A DNA stretch of 38,300 bases from a virus, in the IMG/VR virus record IMGVR_UViG_3300043313_001951, positions 1 to 38,300 of that record; one strand, given 5' to 3'. Position 1 is the first letter of the stretch. Each line of letters begins with the position of its first letter. This document shows positions 7,550 through 15,137 of the stretch, piece by piece. A model generated the notes under the pieces. It ran no database searches. It had not been told where the DNA came from and was given only the letters and a program-made list of their open reading frames with translations. The translations under genes were made by a program, and so were the position numbers.

Positions 7550-7869
7550 CACCACACCTCGATGTAGGTGAGGTTGCCGAGGGCCAGTCGCCGGTCGGGG
7601 AACTCCTTGAGGAACGCCATGGCCTGGTCGTTGCCCGCCCGGCACGTCGGGCAGTCGTGGGCAGGCTGGAACTGCTCGACCTCGCGCCAGTCGCTGGTGA
7701 TCTTCCAGTGCGTCTCCATGAACATGATCGCCTTGGGCCGACGGCCCTTGTACTGGTCGATCACCGTCTGCATGGCCAGATGCTCCAGGGCGTCACAGGT
7801 GCCCTCGCTCTCCAGCGTGGCCCCCTCAGGGACGCCGAGGACGATGAAGTCGGTGATGGGCTCAGTCAT
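7549..7869 (-). CDS. Hypothetical protein
   Basis: A 106-residue protein from ATG 7869. It has alternating strand and helix segments (ITDFIVLGVPEGA, LEHLAMQTVIDQY, KAIMFMETHWKI) and a CPTCRAGN knuckle around residue 75 that could hold a metal with the nearby His. No family was recognised. Overlaps neighbours at both ends. Confidence 0.8.
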   Translation of the reverse strand: MTEPITDFIVLGVPEGATLESEGTCDALEHLAMQTVIDQYKGRRPKAIMFMETHWKITSDWREVEQFQPAHDCPTCRAGNDQAMAFLKEFPDRRLALGNLTYIEVW

Positions 7870-8020
7870 CTCGCTCCTCGGGGCACCAGTTCTTGTCGCC
7901 CGTGGTGTGGTTGATCGATCCGCAGTTCACACAGCCGTACTCGGCTCGCTCGGGGAAGCGGGGCTTCTCCCGCTCGTCGCGCTCATAGGCGGCTACGGCT
8001 CGGTCCATGTCGTCAGGCAC
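7862..8020 (-). CDS. Zinc-ribbon miniprotein
   Basis: A short gene ending in TGA 7862. GTG 8020 overlaps the upstream gene by eight bases with a GGAGAG just ahead, giving 52 residues; ATG 8008 (48 residues) is the alternative. A charged helix (YERDEREKPRFPERAEY) precedes GCVNCGS and then NWCPEER, a partial treble-clef or ribbon. One of a series of Cys-rich small proteins in this operon. Confidence 0.65.
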   Translation of the reverse strand: MPDDMDRAVAAYERDEREKPRFPERAEYGCVNCGSINHTTGDKNWCPEERDD

Positions 8021-8354
8021 GGTCTCTCCGATCGTCAGGGAACATGATGTCGGCCACCCGCCACCCCTCCTGCATCAGGAACTGGATGCGGGAGCCCTCG
8101 GGCTTCAACCACTCCATGGGGAACTTCTCGGCCTGGTTGTAGGCCATCGTCCCGGTGACGTGGTAGCCCTCGGACGTACCCACGTGGCCCGATGGGAGCA
8201 CACACAGGTCGTCCGGGCACAGGGGGTTGATCAGGGGGCACTGGGCCCAGTCGCGCTCCTTGTAGAGCAGGTACCACGGCTTCCCGGCCTTGCTGGCCAA
8301 GTCCTCGACCAGATCCTCGATGTCTCGCTGCACCGCAGCCTTGGACCTAGGCAT
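8013..8354 (-). CDS. Hypothetical protein
   Basis: A 113-residue protein from ATG 8354. A basic N-terminal helix (SKAAVQRDIEDLVEDLASKAG) is followed by a segment with three cysteines (AQCPLINPLCPDDLCVL) and an aromatic strand-rich end (GSRIQFLMQEGWRVADIMFP). Coupled to both neighbours by eight-base overlaps. Not recognised. Confidence 0.78.
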   Translation of the reverse strand: MPRSKAAVQRDIEDLVEDLASKAGKPWYLLYKERDWAQCPLINPLCPDDLCVLPSGHVGTSEGYHVTGTMAYNQAEKFPMEWLKPEGSRIQFLMQEGWRVADIMFPDDRRDRA

Positions 8355-8520
8355 CGTGGGCCTCGTAGAACGCCACGGCGGTGCGGAGATCTTGTAGGGC
8401 CTGACGGGCGTCTCGGGTCATCCCACCATCATCCCGAAACTTCACCCGGGCGACGATCTTGGCCATCTCGATCACGTACTCCTTGTCCTGCTCTTTGCTG
8501 ATGCCTTCGCGCTCACCCAC
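8347..8520 (-). CDS. Small charged hypothetical protein
   Basis: A 57-residue protein from GTG 8520, which overlaps the upstream lipoprotein stop; ATG 8466 would give 39 residues. The sequence GEREGISKEQDKEYVIEM is followed by AKIVARVKFRDDGGM and a C-terminal helix DARQALQDLRTAVAFYE. Third positions are GC-rich throughout, supporting the longer form. No family was recognised. Confidence 0.62.
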   Translation of the reverse strand: MGEREGISKEQDKEYVIEMAKIVARVKFRDDGGMTRDARQALQDLRTAVAFYEAHDA

Positions 8521-8854
8521 TGGTGCCAGCGTTCACGATGGCCCGGGGCACGCCGTTGATGATCGTCATGTCGTTCTCCCGGACCGAGCCCTCACATGCC
8601 CAATCGTTGTAGATCCACATCACCGTGCGGTCGGTCGTGGTCCACACGCCGATCACTACTCCGCCCAGGGTGATGCACTTGTGGGTGCTGTTGGGGTAAC
8701 CGTCGGGGAAGACGATGGTCATCGACTCGCTGGTGTCGTTGTGCTGGGCGTCGACCGGCAGGTCGGCCCGGGCGTCTCCGTCATCGTCTCCGCACGAGGC
8801 GACGGCGAGGGCGATCAGCGGGAACAGGAGTGGGATCAGGGGTCGGGCTCTCAC
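8513..8854 (-). CDS. Small lipoprotein
   Basis: A 113-residue protein from GTG 8854 with a basic start, a hydrophobic helix and the lipobox LAVASC at residues 16-21, followed by an acidic linker. It should be exported, diacylated on Cys21 and anchored to the outer face of the host membrane. The mature part is strand-rich (SMTIVFPDGY, GGVVIGVWTTTDRTVMWIYND) with a possible disulfide pair. Phage lipoproteins can serve superinfection exclusion, but that is not shown here. The start region overlaps the upstream gene by 74 bases. Confidence 0.78.
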   Translation of the reverse strand: MRARPLIPLLFPLIALAVASCGDDDGDARADLPVDAQHNDTSESMTIVFPDGYPNSTHKCITLGGVVIGVWTTTDRTVMWIYNDWACEGSVRENDMTIINGVPRAIVNAGTSG

Positions 8855-8984
8855 GGTTCATCATCTCCAGGCAGTTGGGACAGGTCACATCTCGCCACCA
8901 GGCGGTGGTGTCGACCGTCGTGCTGAGCGTGGCTCCGCACTTCGTCCGCACCCCCTTGGGGCTCTGCTCCTTGAGGAGGTGCAT
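8781..8984 (-). CDS. Zinc-ribbon miniprotein
   Basis: A 67-residue protein from ATG 8984, which overlaps the upstream TGA (TGATG). It has KCGATLSTT, then WWRDVTCPNCLEMM, a CxG...CxxC half-ribbon. Its last 24 residues (Pro/Arg-rich) overlap the signal peptide region of the lipoprotein, so that tail is probably unconstrained. Function unknown. Confidence 0.68.
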   Translation of the reverse strand: MHLLKEQSPKGVRTKCGATLSTTVDTTAWWRDVTCPNCLEMMNRESPTPDPTPVPADRPRRRLVRRR

Positions 8985-9136
8985 CAGGCGACGCCGAGTG
9001 TGACGACGGTTCCGCTCTCGTTGAGGTGGATGCTCCGCAGGTCGCCCACGACGCCCGCGTCATGGTCTCCAGCGAGGATCACCTCGGCGTCGGCGGGCAG
9101 GGTGTCGAGGGCGTTGATCAGTTCGTTGACGGTCAT
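8984..9136 (-). CDS. Small hypothetical protein
   Basis: A 50-residue protein from ATG 9136: MTVNELINALDTLPADAEV, then ILAGDHDAG and a terminal strand TVVTLGV. This is a recurrent actinophage small-protein pattern (TVxELIxxLxxLPxDAEV). A longer in-frame reading upstream is rejected because it runs into the tRNA. Unknown function. Confidence 0.78.
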   Translation of the reverse strand: MTVNELINALDTLPADAEVILAGDHDAGVVGDLRSIHLNESGTVVTLGVA

Positions 9137-9165
9137 GCGGCCAGCATACCATTCCGAAACGTTTG

Positions 9166-9238
9166 TGGGCACGGAGGGAGTCGAACCCCCGACAACCTGC
9201 GAGTCATACAGGTGCTCTGCCATCTGAGCTACGTGCCC
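9166..9238 (-). tRNA. tRNA-Val (anticodon GAC, by fold)
   Basis: A complete 73-base cloverleaf on the minus strand. The seven-base-pair acceptor GGGCACG/CGTGCCC is followed by a GCTC/GAGC D stem with the AGATGGCA loop. The anticodon stem CCTGT/GCAGG holds the loop ATGACTC, placing GAC at 34-36. The variable loop has five bases and the T loop is TTCGACT. The discriminator is A and no CCA is encoded. Position 37 would be U rather than the usual purine, which is odd and makes the isotype less sure. It reads the GTC codon, abundant in these GC-rich genes. Confidence 0.88.
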
Positions 9239-9250
9239 CCTGTTACCTCG

Positions 9251-9391
9251 CTATCGCCCTCGCGTGACCACCGGGCAGTGCTTGGGGCAGTAGTAGTAGA
9301 CGTGGTAGCAGGTGGCCCGGTCCCGGCATCCGAACTTCTCACACTTGTGGATCTCGCTCGGGTCAGTCAGGTGGTTGGGACACTCGCTCAT
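9251..9391 (-). CDS. Cys-rich zinc-binding miniprotein
   Basis: A 46-residue protein from ATG 9391 whose start overlaps the upstream TGA (ATGA). It has six cysteines: SECPNH, HKCEKFGCRDRATC, YYYCPKHC. This looks like two metal sites in a tiny ribbon. It ends 13 bases before the tRNA, so the tRNA is probably processed from the same transcript. Confidence 0.72.
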   Translation of the reverse strand: MSECPNHLTDPSEIHKCEKFGCRDRATCYHVYYYCPKHCPVVTRGR

Positions 9392-9561
9392 ACGTGCTGA
9401 TCCTCCCACGTCTCTTCACCAGCCAGCAAGTACTCCCTCCGCTGGGACCACACGAAGATGGTCTTGATGACCTTGTCGGTGTCCCCGGCCCGCAGAGCGT
9501 CCTCGGCGGTGTTGAGCACCTGATGGAGGAGTGCCGCTCGATCGGCCCGGTTGAGGCTCAC
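9388..9561 (-). CDS. Small helical hypothetical protein
   Basis: A 57-residue protein from GTG 9561, overlapping the upstream stop as GTGA. It is mostly helical (NRADRAALLHQVLNTAEDAL, DKVIKTIFVWSQRREYLL). Third positions are strongly GC. No family was recognised. Confidence 0.72.
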   Translation of the reverse strand: MSLNRADRAALLHQVLNTAEDALRAGDTDKVIKTIFVWSQRREYLLAGEETWEDQHV

Positions 9562-9875
9562 AGCGTGGGCAGGCCCCGGGCCTCGTCACCGGCTAGCTCG
9601 CCCTGGCGCTGGAAGTAGTCAGCGATGGCCAGCAGTTCGGCCTTGACCGGCGGCTCGGGGTGGTGCTGGCCGACCATGGAGATCATCGAGGCGTAGGTGA
9701 GGAGGCAGGGGCTGGCGAAGGAGTCCTGACGGCGGATGACCACGGCGTCGGGGAGGGACAGGGCGTTGACGTCGTCCAGGTAGCCGTCCGGCGAGATCTC
9801 ACCCAACCACTCCAGGAAGTCCTGGCGCTTGAAGGTGATGTACTTCTCGTCGGTCGGTTCGGAAAGGTCACTCAC
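9558..9875 (-). CDS. Hypothetical protein
   Basis: A 105-residue protein from GTG 9875 with a GAGGAGGA ribosome-binding site eight bases upstream. Contains an acidic, aromatic N-terminal part (EKYITFKRQDFLEWLGEI), a strand VVIRRQDSFASPC and a C-terminal helix with LLAIADYFQRQGELAGDEA. Common type of actinophage hypothetical; function unknown. Confidence 0.8.
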   Translation of the reverse strand: MSDLSEPTDEKYITFKRQDFLEWLGEISPDGYLDDVNALSLPDAVVIRRQDSFASPCLLTYASMISMVGQHHPEPPVKAELLAIADYFQRQGELAGDEARGLPTL

Positions 9876-10032
9876 GGGTTGGGTCCTCCTCGGGTCGGGC
9901 CGAGGAGTCTACTAGGTAGCAGACGAGAGGCCAGCATGAGAGTGGGGGGCGGGACCTGACGAAGGGGACACCTGGGGCACGTTCCGGACTCTCGATGATC
10001 CAGCAGGTGTACTGGTCGGTGCGGGTGACCAC
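9868..10032 (-). CDS. Small Cys-containing protein, start uncertain
   Basis: The frame ends at TGA 9868 and includes VVTRTDQYTCWIIESPE and a Cys/Trp segment (LSCWPLVCYLV). GTG 10032 gives 54 residues. A CTG at 10071 would overlap the upstream TGA just as ATGA/GTGA junctions do elsewhere and would add a hydrophobic start (LIGPLLP). No ATG is nearby. The gene fills an otherwise empty slot in the operon, but the start and even the coding status are uncertain. Confidence 0.42.
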   Translation of the reverse strand: MVTRTDQYTCWIIESPERAPGVPFVRSRPPLSCWPLVCYLVDSSARPEEDPTRE

Positions 10033-10067
10033 GCAGTCCCGACCGGTGTCGGGCAGAAGAGGCCCGA

Positions 10068-10457
10068 TCAGGGCGCAGGTGAGGGCAACTCCGCTGGGGA
10101 TGAGGACGTGGGGTCGGAGACGACGGGGCCAGGTGAGACGGGTTCGGGGTCCTGGAGTTCGCGGAGACCAGCGGAAGTCGTTGTCCCGCAGTACCCGCAG
10201 ACTTCGTCTGCGTCGGATGCCACGACTCGATAGACCCGCCATGACCGTGGATGATCGCATGGCGGATGGTCGAACGTGGCGATGGCGGCGAGGAGATTCC
10301 GGGTCGGTTCCCACACACCTGTGGATGTCTTGGGGACAAGTCCGGCCCGCCACGTCCGAACGGCGGTGAGGAGGGCTCCGAACGCCTGGGCCTGGCGCAG
10401 GGGGATCTCGACGAAGCCCTCGCTCTCCATCGGACCTTCGGTGAGGTTGTCGCTCAT
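10068..10457 (-). CDS. Hypothetical protein with CGYCG knuckle
   Basis: A 129-residue protein from ATG 10457 (ATGA overlap with upstream). The first 65 residues are helical (IPLRQAQAFGALLTAVRTW). Then follow HPPCDHPRSWRVYRVVA and DEVCGYCGTTT, which give a C-x-H plus CxxC set likely to bind zinc. The last 35 residues are Pro/Ser-rich and probably disordered. Function not recognised. Confidence 0.75.
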   Translation of the reverse strand: MSDNLTEGPMESEGFVEIPLRQAQAFGALLTAVRTWRAGLVPKTSTGVWEPTRNLLAAIATFDHPPCDHPRSWRVYRVVASDADEVCGYCGTTTSAGLRELQDPEPVSPGPVVSDPTSSSPAELPSPAP

Positions 10458-10666
10458 GGCTGGATCCCGAACATCTCGGCCACCTCGTGCTGGGCCCACT
10501 GGCCCATGTGGCGGACCTTGTCGGCGTCGGCCCCGTTGAGGCTGGCCACCAGGCGGGCCTGGACCCCGATGCCGTCGAAGGCGTGCTCGGCGCAGTAGGC
10601 GACGCCGTTGATCACGAAGTTGGTCTCCTCCCCGCACGTGTCGCAGTGGTACTCCTCGATCATCAC
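10454..10666 (-). CDS. Zinc-ribbon small protein, first gene of the leftward operon
   Basis: A 70-residue protein from GTG 10666 (or ATG 10663) with AGAGGA upstream. EYHCDTCGEETNFVINGVAYC plus EHAF is a classic four-ligand ribbon; the C-terminal half is helical. As first gene after the divergent promoter region it opens the long leftward operon that reaches the terminase. Confidence 0.8.
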   Translation of the reverse strand: MMIEEYHCDTCGEETNFVINGVAYCAEHAFDGIGVQARLVASLNGADADKVRHMGQWAQHEVAEMFGIQP

Positions 10667-11635
<969 letters not shown>

Positions 11636-11685
11636 CTACTCCATCCCTACCCCGATACGGGTAGGCCCTTCGATAGGGCACTATC

Positions 11686-11734
11686 AACCCCTGGTCCAGG
11701 GCCCCGCTCACAGGGCTCTGACCAGGGGTTTTGT
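11686..11734 (+). terminator. Intrinsic terminator after the Rpf genes
   Basis: An 11-base-pair stem, AACCCCTGGTC (11686-11696) with GACCAGGGGTT (11720-11730). It is extended inward by AGGGCCC/GGGCTCT and followed by TTTG. It lies 50 bases after the second Rpf stop, so it should end the Rpf transcript. Confidence 0.85.
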
Positions 11735-11879
11735 GCATAGATCGCTATGGATCGGCATCTGGAGTACTCGGCGGAAGGCGATGTAAGCCCTTTGTACGCC
11801 CCTTGTACGCCAATTGTCTCCCTGTCCTATGACCTACCCCTACCGGGTATCAATCTCGGCGTCTTACAAGAGGGGTCGG

Positions 11880-11885
11880 TAGTCT
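11880..11885 (+). promoter_or_regulatory. Leaderless-type -10 (TAGTCT) of the Pro-rich lipoprotein gene
   Basis: TAGTCT lies exactly seven bases ahead of ATG 11893, so transcription would start at or next to the A of the ATG. No ribosome-binding site is present. The 150 bases between the terminator and this element hold no gene; they contain a CTTACAAGA word also seen at 12445. Confidence 0.6.
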
Positions 11886-11892
11886 CCCGGCC

Positions 11893-12444
11893 ATGCGGAC
11901 GGCCCCCCTCCTCTCGATTCTCTTAGCGCTGGCGGCGTGCACCTCGGACAAGGACCCCGCCCAGCTTCAACCGCTCACCGACGACACGATCGCTCGCGTC
12001 GCCAAGGCGTCGGGAACCACGGCTCCCACCACTACGCCTGCCCCCTCGACGACCGCGGTGTTGGTTCCCACGACTCCTGACTGGCGTATCTCACCGCCAA
12101 CTGTCATCATCGAAGTTGCTCCGGAGCCGCCACCCGCCAGGCGAGCCCCGGAGGGGCGGGCCACTACGGCACCGCCTCAGCGGGAGGAGCCGGTGGTGGA
12201 CACCACGACCCCACCGGTTCCCCCGACGCCTCCCGTGGCCGAGCCTGAGCCCGAGCCCGAGCCCGTTCCGGTGACGACGGCGTCCCCACCACCGCCGCCG
12301 CCTACCGACCCTCCCCAGACCCAGCAGACGACAGCAGCGCCGGAGACGCCGCCGCCGGATGCCCCGCCCGAGGAGCACGGCCACGGCCAGAGGACTCCAC
12401 GTACTCCGGACGGAACCGATCCCCCCGAGCAGGACGAGGACTAA
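11893..12444 (+). CDS. Pro/Thr-rich lipoprotein
   Basis: A 183-residue protein whose signal peptide ends in the lipobox LALAAC (Cys16). The mature part is almost all low complexity: Thr/Pro stretches, an EPEPEPEP run, PPPPPPT, and an acidic end. It is a disordered stalk that could span the peptidoglycan. Proteins of this kind are often wall-associated spacers or decoys. No enzymatic domain is visible. It sits between peptidoglycan-active and envelope-stress-type genes. Confidence 0.8.
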   Translation: MRTAPLLSILLALAACTSDKDPAQLQPLTDDTIARVAKASGTTAPTTTPAPSTTAVLVPTTPDWRISPPTVIIEVAPEPPPARRAPEGRATTAPPQREEPVVDTTTPPVPPTPPVAEPEPEPEPVPVTTASPPPPPPTDPPQTQQTTAAPETPPPDAPPEEHGHGQRTPRTPDGTDPPEQDED

Positions 12445-12476
12445 CTTACAAGATTCTCTTAGAGAAAGCGTGTAAG
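12445..12476 (+). terminator. Nested hairpin after the lipoprotein gene
   Basis: CTTACA (12445-12450) pairs with TGTAAG (12471-12476) and encloses TTCTC-TTA-GAGAA. There is no T tract, so termination would be weak. It could instead be a processing or attenuation structure before the PRC-barrel gene. Confidence 0.45.
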
Positions 12477-12524
12477 TGCCGGGTGACGGGGTACATGAAG
12501 GGCTCCCGTGAGGAAAGGAACCCC

Positions 12525-13262
12525 ATGACACAAGCGAACACCAGCTATGCCAGCTACGACGGCTGGATCGGCCGTGACGCCTACGACCCCGCAGGTGAGA
12601 AGATCGGTGAGATCACCGACATCTACTACGACGACCGCACCGGCCGTCCCGAGTGGGTCACCGTCAAGACCGGCCTGTTCAGCGGCAGCACGTTCGTGCC
12701 GATCCACGGCTCGGAGATCCACCACGATCCCGACTCCAAGGGCGACGACGACAGCCTGCGTCTGGCCTTCACCAAGGACCAGATCAAGGACGCTCCCCGG
12801 ATCGACACCGATGCCAACCTGACCCCGGAGCAGGAGCGGGAGTTGTGGGCCTTCTACGGCTACGACTACGCCGACACCCAGGACCACGGCTACGGCTCGC
12901 GCTACGAGCAGCGGGTCGACAAGGAGTTCGCGGTCCGTCCCTACGACCGCACCGCGAACCAGTGGGGTCCTCCGTCGGATCAGACGTGGGCCGTGCGCCA
13001 GGGCCAGCGGGACCAGCGGCTGGAAGAGCACACCGAGGAAGTCCCGGTGAAGACCACGGCCCAGGTCGAGGTCCCCGTCGACACCACGGTGCGCCTGCGC
13101 CGCTACCAGACCCAGGAGCAGAAGACCCGCATGGTCGAGATCCCCTACACCGAGACGACCGAGCACACCGAGGTGGCCGACGTCGAGGCCCGGGCGGGCT
13201 CCCCGACCACGACCAAGGGCGCAGCCCAGGTCGGCAAGTCGAAGCCGGTGACCCGCAAGTGA
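12525..13262 (+). CDS. PRC-barrel protein with DUF2382-like tail
   Basis: A 245-residue cytoplasmic protein; ATG 12525 has GAGGAAAGG eight bases ahead. Residues 10-75 form a PRC barrel (GWIGRDAYDPAGEKIGEITD, PEWVTVKTGLFSGSTFVPIH). Residues 170-235 carry the repeated TTxxVExPV / VEIPYTETTEH pattern of the DUF2382 stress-protein domain. This two-domain layout is common in actinobacterial chromosomes as a desiccation/envelope-stress protein and is unusual for a phage, suggesting acquisition from a host. It is coupled to the next gene by GTGA. Role in infection unknown. Confidence 0.85.
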   Translation: MTQANTSYASYDGWIGRDAYDPAGEKIGEITDIYYDDRTGRPEWVTVKTGLFSGSTFVPIHGSEIHHDPDSKGDDDSLRLAFTKDQIKDAPRIDTDANLTPEQERELWAFYGYDYADTQDHGYGSRYEQRVDKEFAVRPYDRTANQWGPPSDQTWAVRQGQRDQRLEEHTEEVPVKTTAQVEVPVDTTVRLRRYQTQEQKTRMVEIPYTETTEHTEVADVEARAGSPTTTKGAAQVGKSKPVTRK

Positions 13263-13588
13263 CCCGCCGCATCCTCATCCCCTTCGCCGCCGTGGCCGTC
13301 ACCCTGAGCGCTGCCAGCGTTGCCAGCGCTCAGGGTGCAGAGACGGTGCCCGTTCCGGTGACCTCGGTCGTCGAGCGGGACGTCACCGTCAACTCGGTCG
13401 ACAACCAGCAGGTCGACAACGACGACGACGAGTCGGACAAGACCGGACTCTGGGGCTTGCTCGGACTGCTCGGCCTGGCCGGGCTGGCCGGGTTGAAGCG
13501 CCGCAACGACAACACGGGCGGCTACAACACGCCCGTGACCGGCGCAGCCCCCAGGCGATCGGACGGTGCCACCGGTACCGGCCACTAG
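13259..13588 (+). CDS. Exported WGxxGxxG-type membrane protein
   Basis: A 109-residue protein from GTG 13259, overlapping the PRC-barrel stop. A cleavable signal peptide ends at about ASA-QG, followed by a strand-rich acidic segment. Then comes DESDKTGLWGLLGLLGLAGL, which continues AGLKRR: the WGxxGxxG glycine/leucine helix with a basic stop. That element resembles the C-terminal sorting-like signature of bacterial WGxxGxxG proteins. A short polar tail follows. It is cotranscribed with the PRC-barrel gene, and the pair looks host-derived. Confidence 0.82.
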   Translation: MTRRILIPFAAVAVTLSAASVASAQGAETVPVPVTSVVERDVTVNSVDNQQVDNDDDESDKTGLWGLLGLLGLAGLAGLKRRNDNTGGYNTPVTGAAPRRSDGATGTGH

Positions 13589-13607
13589 ATCCTTCTCACA
13601 GGCGCTC

Positions 13608-13640
13608 GGGCCCCCCGCTTCCTCACAGTGCGGGGGGCCC
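13608..13640. terminator. Bidirectional terminator between convergent genes
   Basis: A perfect 11-base-pair stem, GGGCCCCCCGC (13608-13618) with GCGGGGGGCCC (13630-13640), in the 59-base gap between the rightward WGxxGxxG gene and the leftward gene ending at 13648. It can serve both directions. Confidence 0.85.
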
Positions 13641-13647
13641 TTGCGCG

Positions 13648-13962
13648 TCACCGGTCAGGGAAGTAGTCACCCTTCGGGGGGCCGAGGAGGATGTCGACGA
13701 CCTTCATCTTCGAGCGGAGATCCTGGATCCGGGGATCCTTGTTGATCTCGGTCAGTTCGTCGTCGGTGGGATAGCGGAGTTTGGTGGGGACGCTGTCGTC
13801 AAAGATCGATATCCCCTTGCACACCACGCAGAGGTTGACGTCGCCGTTGCTGGGCGCATCGTTGTTGACGGTGTTGGCCATGGCCTCGTGGTGAGCGCCG
13901 CACTGGGGGCAGACACTGGGCATGTCGTGGTCCCAGGGGCGGGAAGGGTCAGGTCCGGGCAC
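13648..13962 (-). CDS. Zinc-ribbon hypothetical protein
   Basis: A 104-residue protein from GTG 13962, overlapping the upstream gene by 14 bases. PSVCPQCGAHHEAM and, 25 residues later, NLCVVCKG form a complete CxxC...CxxC ribbon. The C-terminal half is a charged helix plus an acidic strand ending GDYFPDR. Last gene of a leftward operon of Cys-rich small proteins. Function unknown. Confidence 0.78.
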   Translation of the reverse strand: MPGPDPSRPWDHDMPSVCPQCGAHHEAMANTVNNDAPSNGDVNLCVVCKGISIFDDSVPTKLRYPTDDELTEINKDPRIQDLRSKMKVVDILLGPPKGDYFPDR

Positions 13963-14224
13963 GGGGGTCTCCTACGTTGAAGGGCGGGTCCTCGCCCAAG
14001 AGGATGTACAGGGCGTCGATGTGTCCCATCAGGTCGGCCACGTCCCGGGGGAACTCGGGGATGGTGACCTCCTTGGGAACCAGGCTCTCGTGCCACTGCT
14101 GGTGCTGCCACAGCCCCGAGTCGTTGAGGAGGGCTCCGCAGGCCACGCACTGCTGGAAGGCCATCACCGTCACCTGACCGGGCATGGAGACCGGCGTGAC
14201 ACCACGCCAGGCTTCGTCACTCAT
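13949..14224 (-). CDS. C2H2-type zinc-finger small protein
   Basis: A 91-residue protein from ATG 14224. QQCVACGALLNDSGLWQHQQWH is an almost canonical C2H2 finger (CxxC, 12 residues, HxxxH). The rest has EVTIPEFPRDVADLMGHIDAL and an acidic end. It could bind DNA or protein; a single finger is usually not sequence-specific alone. Confidence 0.78.
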   Translation of the reverse strand: MSDEAWRGVTPVSMPGQVTVMAFQQCVACGALLNDSGLWQHQQWHESLVPKEVTIPEFPRDVADLMGHIDALYILLGEDPPFNVGDPRART

Positions 14225-14543
14225 CGTCGGTCGCCATCCGCACGGTGACGGTGATGTCGACGCGCACGCTCACGCCAGCGATCGCGGCTAGCTCGTCGCA
14301 CAGCGCGCCGACACGGGCGATGAGGTCGTCGCTGTCGGACGGCGGTTCGTCAGCCCGCACCCGGTCCGGGTGCGCGGGGCAGTCGATCGAGCAGTTGTCA
14401 GCACGGCCGTAGTGGTCGTGCCGTGGGAATCGAACGGGCGGTTCGATAGGCGGAACCCGCCGAGGGCATAGCTCGGTGTGGTAGCCCCCGCTCATCCCGC
14501 ACTCGGGACAGCTAATGGACGGCGGCTCGACCGGGTCACTCAT
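14217..14543 (-). CDS. Hypothetical protein with two Cys clusters
   Basis: ATG 14543 is preferred (eight-base overlap with the upstream stop), giving 108 residues. SISCPECGMSGGYHTELCPRR is a zinc knuckle, followed by RADNCSIDCPAHPDR. The C-terminal 45 residues are a helix plus a strand (VSVRVDITVTVRMA). No family was recognised. Confidence 0.75.
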   Translation of the reverse strand: MSDPVEPPSISCPECGMSGGYHTELCPRRVPPIEPPVRFPRHDHYGRADNCSIDCPAHPDRVRADEPPSDSDDLIARVGALCDELAAIAGVSVRVDITVTVRMATDDE

Positions 14544-14769
14544 CGATCCACACGATCCGTGTTCGCCCCTGGTGGCCGTGGATGTGCTCGACGGCGGCGG
14601 CACCCTCCTCGTAGAACACGACACTGGAGGGCCACTCGGTCAACCACCTCATCGAAGCCACCCCGTCCCGGAACACGACCCCCTCGGCCACCACCCCGGT
14701 CCCCGAGACCCCGGTGAGGTCTTCATCTCGGTGCAACTCGAAGCGACGGGCTCGTGGGGAGGTAGGCAT
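14536..14769 (-). CDS. Small conserved-type phage protein
   Basis: A 77-residue protein from ATG 14769: RRFELHRDEDLTGVSGTGVV, GVASMRWLTEWPSSVVFYE, then VEHIHGHQGRTRIVWID. This beta-rich pattern recurs in many actinophages as an uncharacterised small protein. First gene of its leftward run, beside a divergent promoter. Confidence 0.82.
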   Translation of the reverse strand: MPTSPRARRFELHRDEDLTGVSGTGVVAEGVVFRDGVASMRWLTEWPSSVVFYEEGAAAVEHIHGHQGRTRIVWIDE

Positions 14770-14804
14770 GGGGTCAGCCTTGCAGGTGTCCGATCGACCA
14801 CGGG

Positions 14805-14815
14805 AGTATCATACT
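14805..14815. promoter_or_regulatory. AGTATCATACT palindrome between divergent genes
   Basis: A perfect 11-base palindrome in the 47-base gap between 14769 (leftward) and 14817 (rightward). It is followed by GAT as in the 10703 copy. It could be an operator or a shared bidirectional -10. GGGAG at 14802-14806 may also serve as the ribosome-binding site for ATG 14817. Confidence 0.6.
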
Positions 14816-14816
14816 G

Positions 14817-15137
14817 ATGGCGCAGAAGATGGAGTGTCCGATCTGTCGGGGAATGGTCCAGACCTCGTTCAAGGGCCAGACCCTCACCGACGCCCTGGAC
14901 CGCCACGTGAGTCTGACCCACGCCCTCACGAAGCCGGGGGCCCCCAGGTTGCGCCCGAACCCGTCCCCTGACCCGTTCGCCGGGCTGGAGGAGGATCTTC
15001 CGGAGGATCATCCGAATCCGCCCACTTCAACACCGCCAACCCCCAGTCCTCGTCGTCGTCGGAAGTTGGCAACTCCGGTCCCGAATCCGCCGCCACCCGC
15101 CCCACGGCGTCTGGTCCGCAAACCTCGACCCACCTGA
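14817..15137 (+). CDS. C2H2-type zinc-finger protein with Pro-rich tail
   Basis: A 106-residue rightward gene within a leftward region. MECPICRGMVQTSFKG plus ALDRHVSLTH gives a C2H2 finger (CxxC...HxxxxxH). From residue 45 it is Pro/Arg-rich (PPTPSPRRRRK) and probably disordered. The tail overlaps the end of the leftward gene 14926-15357 by about 210 bases on the opposite strand. ATG 14829 is an alternative start. Confidence 0.65.
   Translation: MAQKMECPICRGMVQTSFKGQTLTDALDRHVSLTHALTKPGAPRLRPNPSPDPFAGLEEDLPEDHPNPPTSTPPTPSPRRRRKLATPVPNPPPPAPRRLVRKPRPT

Noticed and set aside
8984-9223. 79-residue version of the 8984 gene
   Set aside because: The extra 29 codons read through the tRNA; ATG 9136 fits the tRNA boundary and the family pattern.
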